A stretch of 64,000 nt of DNA from Nautilus pompilius (lineage: Eukaryota; Mollusca; Cephalopoda; Nautilida; Nautilidae): contig JACATO010002191.1 in the NCBI GenBank assembly GCA_018389105.1, positions 124,001-188,000 of the forward strand, read 5' to 3'. The notes under the pieces are model-generated. The model was given only the letters and a program-made list of their open reading frames with translations. It did no database searches and was not told the DNA's origin. Below are positions 47,867 to 58,780 of this stretch, in pieces (positions within the stretch are counted from its first letter, which is position 1; each line of letters begins with the position of its first letter). A program made the translations under genes and the position numbers.

Positions 47867-49019
47867 GAAATGCCACGAAAACCTCCACGGAGAAGGCATC
47901 CCAGTCCAAAAATGAAGAATGAAAGCACAAGTGGAAACTCACCCTTAATGCATCATCGACGAACATCCGAGTCTGGCATTACTTTGAATAAGTCAGACCT
48001 TTTGGAGTTGGGACAATCATTAGCAGATCAAAACAGTGTGGAAAATCAAGTCACAGACAGCAGTCATGATACTCAGAGCAGTGTGACATCGGCAGCGATG
48101 GATTCTCCGGAATATGGCTGTGATGAAGATAAAATGAAACTGACTACTGAAATGGTTGGTGTTGAAACAGAGAATCAAAAACAAGGGGATGATCTGGGTG
48201 AGACAGACTTAAGCTCAAAAGAAATATCTGCAGACAAAGATGCAATAGTTGGAGAGTTATGTACCATAGAGATATCTGCAGATTCAGGCAAGGATGCAAC
48301 AGTTGCAGAGTTAGATGTGAAAGAAAAGTCTTCAGCTGAGGATGTTTTACTTGTGGCTGCAAACAAAAAAGATATCTCAGTATTATATGTTAGCACAAAA
48401 GAAATGGCTGTAAATTCTGGAGAAAAGGCATCATGTGCTGTGAATATAGAACAAAAGACACAGTGCTTGGATGAAGGAAAAAATGGGCCTGATATTAATA
48501 AAAGCAAAGAATTGGAAGATGGACATAAAGAAGCAAATGCTGAAGAAAGCATAGTTATGGAGACTGAAGAAAATGTAGCAGAGGTAAAATCTGAGCAAGG
48601 TATAATAATGGAAAAAAATACAGACAGTTCTATGGTGCCAGTGGAGCAAGAAAGTGCTAAGATAGAAAATTTGGAACATAGTGTTCAGATGGATCACGAA
48701 GTGAAAGACATTGTTGAAAGTGAAAGTGTCAGAGTACAAAAGTCATTAGAAAAGTCTCATATCAGTGCTAAGGAATACATTAAAGATGACGAGATAAATG
48801 CTAAAGTAATAGATAATGATAATCAAGAGATTGCCACTGGAGTGAGAAAATCAAAGGGAGGGAGTGAAACAGATGGCGAGGTGAAAATAACAGAAGAAAA
48901 TGGAAAAATAATAGTAGATTTCACTGGAGTAGTTACCGATATGAGCAAGAGCCTGAAGCAGAACGACAGCATCAAACAAACTAACCCTCCAGAAGTAAAT
49001 GTGATGACTGCGAGTATGG
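47867..49019 (+). CDS. ANKS1: ANKS1 exon: large acidic linker, 384 codons
   Basis: Phase 0 in, phase 1 out; donor ATGG/GTAAGC. It starts with a basic-proline motif EMPRKPPRRRHPSPK and a basophilic kinase-like site HHRRTSES, and then turns strongly acidic and lysine/glutamate-rich with few hydrophobic clusters, so it is likely disordered. Two tandem segments beginning EISAD (codons at 48221 and 48269; the second carries GKDATVAEL, the first KDAIVGEL) show recent internal duplication. No known domain. This exon is large compared with those around it. The frame stays open past the donor to a stop at 49076-49078, with AATAAA at 49142, so a truncated isoform is possible. Confidence 0.9.
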
Positions 49020-49141
49020 GTAAGCCAATTTTAATTGTTGATCATGTATATACTGTATATAGAACTTGTGCTGGATAATACTGCATTTACGCAAAATTCT
49101 AGTTTTTAAACTGTTTATTTATTACCATAATGCAGTTTTGC

Positions 49142-49147
49142 AATAAA
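49142..49147 (+). terminator. Possible intronic polyadenylation signal
   Basis: AATAAA lies 64 bases after the in-frame stop reached if the donor at 49020 is not used. TG-rich sequence follows at about 49165-49185, as expected downstream of a cleavage site. The hexamer is common in AT-rich introns, so on its own it is weak evidence. Confidence 0.35.
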
Positions 49148-49686
49148 AGTTAATTGATTTGGAAATGTGGGTAACTTGTTACCTAAAAACGTTTTTGATA
49201 TTAAAATAATAAATGTTTGGTAGTATTGCATGATGTCAGAAAAGCAAACATTACTTATTTTACTATTATTAAATGGAAGGTTTTGTTTGACAGTGGTGGT
49301 AACATAGGTAATGACGGACTACCACTAATTATGTTATTTGCATGTGTCACTGGAGAACTGTTGGTTGTGAATCCAGTGTACTACCAATTCAAACCATTGA
49401 CAAATGCTAACAGTATCATCAATTGATGCTAAAAACTTTCCTGAAGGTGGCAGGAGAATAGAATTCCAAAAACATACAGTAAAAGTTGTGATGACAGAAA
49501 CTTACCTACATCAGGGTGGGGAGGTGAAACTTACTCTTTGGTTGAATATCTGGATAAATTCATAATCATCATTAAAATTTTCAAGAGTTCCTTTTAATTC
49601 CCAAAGTAGAATTTAAAAAAAAAAAATTATTTAAAATAAATTTTTTTAAAAACTGACAAAATCATTTAGAAATAAAGCAACAAAAT

Positions 49687-49688
<2 letters not shown>

Positions 49689-49754
<66 letters not shown>

Positions 49755-49769
49755 CAACACACACACACA
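49689..49769. repeat. CA microsatellite
   Basis: About 40 CA units with single-base interruptions. Confidence 0.95.
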
Positions 49770-51470
49770 AACAAAACAGAAACACACAAGATAAGTTTTC
49801 CCTATGTAAATGTTTATCCATTTTTCTCTATAGTGGATTTCTTGGTTAAGGGGACACAACTCAGCATATTAATTAGCAGTTGACTCTCCCATTTAATTAG
49901 ATTCTTGGACAAGGTGCTAGTTCTGAAGAAGGTATTGGTGTAGTATTATTCAGCAAATAAAATACTTAGCAATATATTGTGTGATGTATGTATTTATGGG
50001 TATTTAGGAACAATATGCCAACCATATCTCGAATTTCCTGCAGTAAAACAAAGCCGAAACATTTTAGATGCTATTTTTTAGCAAAGAATATTTGATTTCT
50101 TATGCCAGCATCACCAGCAACCAAAGGTTTTATTGAGCACATTTGCAGTGCTTTTGAAATGTTAGGTTAATTATTTTTTAATTAGCATTTTCTAGTTTTA
50201 AGAATACAGAGGGGTGTAGAGCAAACTAAGTAATTAACATTAAAGAAGAAATAGAGTGTTTTTTTGTTTTGAAAATGGAGATGATATTTGTTGACTGTTA
50301 GCATAAGTGTTTCAGATTAAAATGCTTGACTGGCAGAGATTTATTGGATATCTGTCTCTATTGGAAAGAACTACAATCGTTTTTAATGTCTGACAGCATT
50401 TAAAGATAACTGATTGAAATGCACTTGCCTAAAATTTAATTTCTGTTTCTTTTTATGTATTTAAACTGAGGTAGTTGAGTTTAGTATGTGTCCACCAAAG
50501 ATTTATTTGAAACCAATATTGTTTTTATCTATTTAAAAAGTTGATTTACAACTTGTATTGTTGATGATCTTTTTCAAAAAACAACAACAACAAAAAACCT
50601 CTGGAACATCTTTACAAAAGTATACAGGTTGCAGTTCTGATTTACTTTGGGGGAGCATTCAAATGAAGCTAAACTGAAATAGCATTGCCATATTGGTATC
50701 CAGTTGAGTTTCATTTGAATATCTCTTGTAGAAATGAAATAAAGTGATTCTTGTGAACTCCAGTCTTCTCTTATGAGCCAACCGTTGATGTTGCCAGTCT
50801 TAAAGTAAATTTTTAAAAAAATCTTTATCTCCATAATGAATGAATTTGTTTAAAGTATTTTAGATGATGCAGCTTTAAGAGAGGCAGATAATATGAACAA
50901 CATCTACATCCTCTAACAGTTCTAGATCATTAAGTGATATTTCTGAAATAATATTCTTTACTGTATATGTGTTTTGACTAGAGTCTTTATCTGGTTACTG
51001 ATTCTACTGCCTAGCATAAATAAATCCACTTAAAAACTTTATATGTAAATAAGTACTGAAAGATTTGATTTGAAAATGAATGTGTGTGTGCATGCGTGTG
51101 TGTCACTGTACGCAGTATAAGTTGTGGTGAGAACAGGTATTATGTTCAACTTGGCGTTTCCAATGTTTTTGTATTACAAGATGCTCAAGTGAATTAAAAA
51201 AGGTAAAAACAGTCAACCAGTTAAAGATGGATTGATTCATAAGTTAAAGAACTTGAGGATAGGTAGATATATCACTTTGAGAACTTCTTGACAGAATGAA
51301 CCTCTTTTGTGAGTTTGTCAACTCTTGTTTGCCCCTCTACAATTTAAACTGACTTTCATGTTAATTAACAAAGGCAACACTGTTAAAGGTCGAATGCTTT
51401 GTACAGTTTTAAGTTTGTCAGTAATGATTTTAGAATTATATTTTATAAAAATGAATTATATTTATATACA

Positions 51471-52793
51471 TACAAGTCCTAAAAGAAACCAAACTTTTTA
51501 AAAAACAAATTTATTGCTTACAATTTAATCAGATTTGCCTCCTTTAAAATAGTTCCCTCCACTGTTGATACACTGCTCCCAGTGTTTTTTCCAGTTTTGG
51601 AATGTATCCTGGAACGCGTTTTCAGGGATAGTGCACAGTTCTCGTAGCGAATTTTCTTCGATCTGTTTTATCGTCTGAAATCGGTGACCTTTCAGGGTGG
51701 ATTTCAACTTTGGGAACAAAAAAGTCCACAGGGGCCAAATCCGCAGAGTAGGGCGGCTGGGGGGGGGGCGAGAGTCGTCTCGTGCTTTGCCAAAAAGTCA
51801 CAGATAAGGAGTGACACTGAGCAGGTGCGTTGTCGTGGTGCAGCATCCAGGTTTTGTTTTTCCATGCCTCAGGCTGCCACCTTCGCACCGCCTCTCTCAA
51901 CCACCTCAGGACATCCAAGTAAAACTCTTTATTGATTGTCTGACCAAGTGGAACAAACTCATGATGAGCGATGCCCTTCCAATCAAAAAAGATGATCAAC
52001 ATCACCTTCACATTTGAGCGACTCTGATGTGCTTTTTATGGTCGTGGCGACGATGATCCAACCCACTACGACGACTTCCTTTTTGTTTCGACATCGTAGC
52101 CATATACCCACATTTCGCCACCTGTTATGACACTTTCCAGAAAGCTTTCGACCGATCAGAGAGCTCCTGGACTGACTGTGACTCGGTTCTCCTTTTGTTC
52201 ATCTGTCAGCAGACGCGGCACAAATTTTGTGGCTACACGATGCATGTTCAATTTTTCTTTTAAAATCACATGGCACGAACTTTTACAGGTGCCTACTTCT
52301 TCGGAAACTTCACGGACAGTCAGGCGACGATTTCCATGGAACACAGAACGCACTTTCTCAATGTGATCATCATCCGTTGTCGTGGAAGGTCATCCAGATT
52401 TGGGATTGTCTTCGGTGAATGTTCTTCCAGATTTGAAACGCTGGTACCACTCGTGACATTGCGTACGGCTCAAACAATCCCCCCGCCCATAGGCCTGTTG
52501 CAACATCAGAAAAGTCTCCGTAAAAGTATTTTCCCAATCTGAAACAGAATTTCACACAAGCACGTTGCTCTTCAGGATCCTTCATTGTTCGACTTGCGAC
52601 AAATCGCCAAGTGCACTAAACATACGTTCACTCTAGCGCGTGTAGATCGATGACCAACTGACGTGACATGATGCAGCTATTATTAGACTGAAGGTCAAGG
52701 TCACCGATACACAGCACTGCAGTCGCGAACATGCTGCGCCGGCTGGTTGATGCACTGTTTTAAAAGTTCGGTTTCTTTTGGACAGACCTCGTA
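51471..52793 (-). mobile_element. Second mariner element, 1.3 kb, minus strand
   Basis: The terminal inverted repeats are AAAAGAAACCAAACTTT at 51480 and the inverse of AAAAGAAACCGAACTTT near 52775, outside which GAGGTCTGTCC is intact at the right end and shortened at the left. The outer GAGGTCTGTC matches the end of the mariner at 30186, so the two are related families. TA occurs at both ends. Confidence 0.9.
51525..52585 (-). pseudogene. Mariner transposase, frameshifted, first catalytic Asp lost
   Basis: Minus-strand segments in order are MKDPEEQRACVKFCFRLGK (start at about 52585), a second helix-turn-helix part with REVSEEVGTCKSSCHVILKE (52353-52156), TGGEMWVYGYD (about 52130-52100), FFDWKGIAHHEF, LHHDNAPAQ, YSADLAPVDFF, and WKKHWEQCINSGG at the end. 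Family members have TGDE at the first position; here Asp is replaced by Gly. A run of G (C on the other strand) near 51768 and other frame changes disrupt the C-terminal half. It is inactive. Confidence 0.9.
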
Positions 52794-54289
52794 TATAAAG
52801 CAAAAAAAAGTTCTAAATAGACATTTTTTCACCTTCCATTTTAAATGTGATATAATCTGAAAGCATGCAGTTTTAAGGTGACCTTTATGACTTGTATGTA
52901 AGTGTTTAAAATATCTTAAGAGGCAAGAAAGCAAATTTTACTTTCTACTGAGGTTTTTTTTTTTTTGTCTTTTCCAATATTTTAAAAAATCTTTTTTTAA
53001 TATTGCAATACAAATCACCTATAATTTATAAAAAAATTGTGTAATATTTAAAATAAATAAAAGACAAATACCATAGCTTTGAGAAGATATCGCGTAGTTA
53101 GAACTTACCCTGTTATAGGATGTTGGCAATTTGATTAGTGGCAAAAGAAGATAAGTTGTCATCCACAGGTTTATCCTTATTGAGATAAATTCAATTTAAA
53201 AGGTTTCTTTTTAAAGATATTTTTTATTTCTCGTTTTGTTGCTTTTTTTTTTGTTATTTGAAGGGTTAAGCTATTTAAGAAAGGTATAAGCAGCAGAATG
53301 TGCAGAGCTTGCAAAGAGTACAAGAGGAACATGCGGCGTGCCGATTAAGAGACGTATGCATACCTGCAGAACTAGAGACCCGATTAGAACTTTTACTGTT
53401 GGAAGTACTTCCAAGACAACAACTGGTTAGACATTTCAGACAGCCAGGGCCCACTGGGTCAATCCTGCAACCGCTACCTTAGCAAGGACCATGCTACTCT
53501 GGTCTTCCATCCAGAATGGCACCTGTGCTAAGCCCTCTCTTCACATTATGTGCAGCAGTGAAGATGATGTGATTAGTCAGATAACATCGATAAAACCTAG
53601 CCTATATCTTGTGAAGAAACCCTCTGTGTTACCATATTTAGTGAACAGAATTTTTGGGGTGGCATTATTTTAGGTAGATCTTCAACTCATGACTTAGTAT
53701 GTGGTGATCCTTTGATGTATAAAAATTTCTTGATTTTTTTTAATGAATGAAAACACTAATAGACTTGTGCATGTTAACTGCGAAAGACGTTTGTGGGGGG
53801 GGGACATTTTGGTAAGAAAGGAATTCGTCAGAGAATTTTGCATTCTGTGTCTTCACTGGGTATATAGACTGTACTATTTGTCAAACTCGAAGGCTTGTAC
53901 CTGTAGGACTTCCATATTAAATGCTAAAAATTCTGCTTGTTGAAAAAGAAACAGTAAGCATCATAGAATACTCACCTGATGCTGATGATGCACATGTTAC
54001 ATCTGCAGCATGATAGCATTTTCCAGATGTATGATTGCTGTTTCTATGTCATCATTTGATGCTCTAGAAATCAAACTGAGCAGAAAAGAATTGCCACTGT
54101 TGGTTCAAGTTTGGTTTATATAATGATAGCATGTTGTACTATAGTTTTTGACTGGATGGACCCATTTTGCTTAAATGAGGTTTTAGAACCCTCATCCTTC
54201 ATTGTTGATTCCTATAACTTCCTGTATTTTCCATGATTCGCTGCTCAAAATTTGGTTGTATCTGAATGAATTTCTGTTTGGAATGCCGG

Positions 54290-54460
54290 TGGTCAGTAAA
54301 TAGGATACTGGACTGCCAAGGATAAGGGCTCAAGTTCAGTACCAAGCTGGGTTTGGCATGCTACATGGAATGGTTTCTTTACATTTGTCCTCATCAGTTG
54401 GTCGTGTAGGTTTCTTTTTACTGTAGAGACTGGTAAATCTGAAAAAAAAAAAAGAGAGAG
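54290..54460 (+). mobile_element. tRNA-derived SINE with A tail
   Basis: Box A-like GGTGGTCAGTAAATAGG at about 54290 and box B-like CTCAAGTTCAGTACC at about 54330 are followed by a body and an A run with GAGAGA at 54440-54463. The body includes GTAGGTTTCTTTTTACTGTA. Confidence 0.65.
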
Positions 54461-56149
54461 AGAATTTTTTTATGAAGTTCTATTTATTATGTAAGCCTTG
54501 TCATATGTCCGGTGATCAAACAATGATCTGACATGATTATTCTATACCTTATCTCACAATCTGCGGCTCATACATTTATTTTTTTTTTGCATTTTCATCA
54601 TCTAATTGATTATTTCTGAAATGCGTGAAAATTTTAATTAACTAATTTTTCAGATGCCATTTTTCATTGTTGTTTTTTTTTTTTTTTTCAGAATCTATTT
54701 TTTATTTGGGTGCAGATCCCAAAATTAGGGAAACTAAGAAAGGCTGGAACTATTTTTTAAAAAAAAGGGGGAGGGGCGTTTGATTAAATTTTTGTAAATT
54801 TACTCATGGTTTTCTTACTAATCTAAGGCATTTGTGCTATTTGAGATAAAACTGCAAATATGCTACTCAACAGATTTGCTTGAACTCTCCAGTAGGAGTC
54901 TGGCGATTTTCATAACTGATAACTTGATAGCTGGTTACACAAGGCTAGTCTACCGTATACTGTCAGCCATGCTACCACACATTTTCAATCTTTCTCTTGT
55001 ACATGACAGTATATATCTAGGCGCGTGTTTCCTTTCGTTCTATTCTGTTTTGGTTTTCAGGTGCTGATATCTCGCTTTCAGTGTGGACTTTGCATATCTA
55101 CTTTGTTATAAGAACAAAATTAAAGAAATATGCATACTCTCAGCTTTAGCCTGTATCGTTTTAGTTAAAACAGAATCCATCTTATTGTTCTTTCACAAGC
55201 TTAGGGAAGAATTTACACCCAAACAAACACACACACACACCTCTGACATTATGGATTTTTTTTTTCCCTTACAAATTCTATAAAATAAATTATAACAACT
55301 TGTCAACTTGTTTCAATAAATGTCAGAAGTTCAAAGCATAAATATAGCTGAAGTTATCACCTTACTGCCTATCAGTATTGATAACTATTGGTACATCTAT
55401 CAGGATGTATAGAATTTTTTTTTATTCAGCAGTTCTCCATTGTTGACAAGCAAAGAATTGAATATGGCAGTTCAGATTTGCTGGAAAAAAAATTGTTGAT
55501 TAATTTGAATTTTATCTTTTCAGTCTAGGAGTAGAGTTTTGAGGATAACATTTGAAAGAGTCTGAGGTTTGATAACCATTGACTAAACAGTCTTCTGATT
55601 GAACCTTCATTGTTTTGGTAAAGGAATCGCCAGCTTTTAAACTTAAAAGATTGACTATCTCATTGGTTTATGTTCACGAGGCAAATCGGTGGAACATATT
55701 ATATCTAAATGATACAATTCTAAAGGGACTATACTGATCAAATAAACATTTGAAATGGGGTCTTCTGGAAGTTCAAAACATTTTAAAAAGAAGTCTAAGT
55801 TTTGGTTGTCTTTTATGGCAAAAAAAAGAATGTTTTCAGTTTCATTTAGAATACTAGTACAGTGCTGCTGCAGTACTCATACGCACACATAAGTTTGGTG
55901 AAATTATCTAAATATACTATTCAAAATGTGCATGCAAATACTAGCATTAAAAATTATAAGCCCCACAAAATGAAAATCTTGCTACCTACCTTTTCAATGT
56001 TTTATTTTTATTTTTAATGGAAATGCTTTATTCTGACAACAGACGGAAACATGAAAATCAGATTAACCTTGTATCAGAACACACAAACCATTAATTATGG
56101 CATTTTTATCACTTAAAGCTTTTTTAGAATTAAATCAATAATAGCTACT

Positions 56150-56850
56150 TTCTATGTGAATAACTGCTGCACATATTTATGGAACCCTGTTCAGTAACAT
56201 TTTCAAAATATTTCCTTGTGAGTAACCTCCATTATTCCTGCAAGTAGTTCTACAATGGATTGACATTTATGGGACCATTTTTCTTGACTCTTTGATCTAA
56301 GTCATACTATACAAGTTCATTGAGGTTCAGTCTTTCTAATTCTTTTCTAGCAAGGTATTGTGCATTGAACTTTGCTGTGTGCTTTGGATCATTATCTTGT
56401 TGCAGTATAAACCATCACCCATCTAATGTGATATCTGTTTTTTTTTTGCGAGAATCCTATCAGTTTTTATCAAGTCATCAGCTTAAATAACCACATACCT
56501 TCACATTTTTACCACCATGCTTAACTGTAGGGAATATACAGCTCCCCTTATACTTTTTTTACTTTTCTTCTAACATAGTATCATCACTTAAAATCAGATA
56601 TTTCAAACCTGCTCTCACCTGACCACAATGCATTATACGCATTCTGCCAAGGTGTCGGTTCTTGTGTTATTGAACCTAGTCAGGTTTTTTTTGTTGTTAT
56701 TGTCATGTCTAAGCAAAGACTTTCTAGCTGCCACTTGACTAATCAATCCAACCACTCTCTTAACTGTCTTTTGGTGGTAGATGTTGATTGTTGCAGGGAA
56801 GTTGTGGTTAGAAGTTAATTGACTACCTATCAAGAAGTTTGTTTTCCTAC
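56150..56850 (-). pseudogene. Degraded Tc1-like transposase
   Basis: On the minus strand TVKHGG (about 56525) is the KHGGG motif of Tc1 transposases. The GLYCNKIMIQSTQ segment (about 56410-56380) stands where FQQDNDPKHT is expected, with a frame change, and RTDTLAEC (about 56650) lies upstream. The same region on the + strand shows the familiar ACCACCATGCTTAACTGTAG. Many stops; inactive. Borders are approximate. Confidence 0.65.
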
Positions 56851-58357
56851 ACTATACTTTCAAACCAGTGACCTATCTTCCAATTCCACAGCTTTCTCTA
56901 CCTCCATGGCTGAGCCAGCCATTTTTCCACTGAAAGTAATCAGCTTTGTGATGGGCAATTAGGGAGAGGTTTATTTCATATGGAATTTTGATTTTAGGTG
57001 CTGTTTTCATCTGCCAAGTTAACATATGTACAAAAACAGTATGAGCTAATAATTATCTAAATCAGTAGTAAGAAACTATATCAGATGAACACGACAACAA
57101 CATGCTGCTGTCAGCATGGACCAAATTTAACAGTCAAAGAAATTACCTGCTGGATCCATAATTATGTAAACAATTTAAAGTGATAGCAATGCCACAATTA
57201 TGGTTTGTATCTTTTGATGCATGCTTTGTGATTTTCAATGGGTTTTCTCTCCTTTTTTTATGTTGTGATAATGTATTTTCATTAACAATGAAGAGTTGAG
57301 AAAGCCAATAACATTGTTTTTGTATGATGGGCTTACCATTTTAAATGCCACAGAGAAATCTGTATAGATAGGTTCATTTCCCGATTTGCTGCATTCGTTT
57401 TCAGAAAAATTAAATTCTTGGTTTTTGATTTGTTAGAAGTATCTGCCCTGATTCTTTCTATTCTAATGTTTAATGTTAAACACCTGTAACCTAAGCGAAC
57501 AAAAGAGATATTTGACTCTGCTACTTGGTAATGGAGTTAGGCTGGTGGCAGCCTACAAAATCAGAGATTGATATTTCTTGAACTTTGGAACAAAACCTTT
57601 CATCGTTGTTTAGCTCGCAAGATCACACTGTTTCATAAATGTGAATAGGATCTCAAATCTTTCTTTGCTTCCATTAAATGCCATTATGAAAATAATGTAT
57701 ACAGAATAGGTGATAAAATTACCTCAGCTAGAACTTGTCGTCAGTCAGGTTTATCTTCCAACTGTATGAGGTCACTGACGATAACTGAGCCCTCTCTTTC
57801 TGCTAATGATAACGATCAGTTGTTCTTCATTTTTTTGTAAATGGCTATTTGATTTTAAAGATGGATGTTTTTTCTGAAAAGAAAATCATTCATGTTGCTT
57901 TCTATGGCTGGTTAATCTGTGTCATTGTAAAAGAACAGATTTTAATGAATGCAGAAATGTATTATTTAAATTTTTTTTTTTCGCATTTCCAATTTCCATT
58001 CAGACAGCTAATGAAATCTTTGCTGCTTGTTTTCTTTTCCCTTCTGTCTGTAGGCTTTAGGATTATTGATCAAAAGCCAAACTAATATTCGAGTCTGTGA
58101 TTGAATATATATTTTTTTTAATTATGGGATGAACTCTGGGTTAATTGTTGGATTTTTCACTTGGTGTTGCAGCGGGAAAATCTGACACATTGTTTTTCTT
58201 AGTTGCATGGTTTTCCTGATTAATGTGGAATTATTCTAATTTTTAATTTTATTTAAATTTTTTTTATGTTCCAATTTAAATCCTTGATGTGCTTTGTGTG
58301 CAAGGGAAGAATGCTAAAAAAAAAAGGAAAAAGGGGGGGAGATCTAACTGTCCCTAC

Positions 58358-58411
58358 ACAAACACATGCACGCACACACACACACACACACTCACACACG
58401 TGTGTGTGTGA
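58358..58411. repeat. CA/GT microsatellite, self-complementary
   Basis: A CA run is followed directly by CACACGTGTGTGTGTG, so the end of the array is palindromic. Confidence 0.85.
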
Positions 58412-58592
58412 TTGTATTGCTGGATAATTGGTGAATTTTAATATTGAAGTAAAAATATGACAAAAAAACACACTACCAGCTGCTGCTGTTAAAACTACAT
58501 TATGACACTCAGCATGGACTTTATTCTGTTATATCCTAATCGCTTCTGCTGCCTTATTTATTTATTTTTATATGTTTTTTTTTTTAATGCAG

Positions 58593-58780
58593 AATCTGTG
58601 ATCAGTCTGGGGAAGATCTCCAAACCACCGTCACTGGAATTCGACACCAAAAGATCCAGTCAAGGCAGTACGGATTTCCCTCTCAGCCCCACTGGGTACC
58701 CACAGCCCCCTACTCCAGACTTCCCACCACCTTCCCCAACTGCTGCTGTATTGGGAATACAACAAAAGATAAATCCGCTG
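58593..58780 (+). CDS. ANKS1: ANKS1 exon: proline-rich linker
   Basis: Phase 1 in, phase 0 out; acceptor ATGCAG, donor CTG/GTAAGC. With the split codon it reads ESVISLGKISKPPSLEFDTK, then FPLSPTGYPQPPTPDFPPPSP, and ends QQKINPL. GYPQPPTPDFPPPSP is a dense proline-directed region with several S/T-P sites. Its high GC content and balanced composition compared with the intron support it as a true exon. No domain is recognised. Confidence 0.88.

Larger units (their letters stand above)
49148..58592 (+). other. 9.6-kb intron
   Basis: AT-rich. It holds CA arrays, a mariner element (51471-52793), a SINE (54290-54460) and a Tc1 relic (56150-56850). A coding-like fragment at about 53290-53480 with CRACKEYKRNMRR is unassigned. 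The acceptor is TTTTTAATGCAG before 58593. Confidence 0.5.

Noticed and set aside
52127..52542. Plus-strand open frames across the second mariner
   Set aside because: They are the antisense of the minus-strand transposase.
53300..53482. 60-codon frame rich in Leu/Arg, and an alternative frame with CRACKEYKRNMRR
   Set aside because: Coding-like but interrupted in every frame and matched to no family with confidence; noted in the intron entry only.
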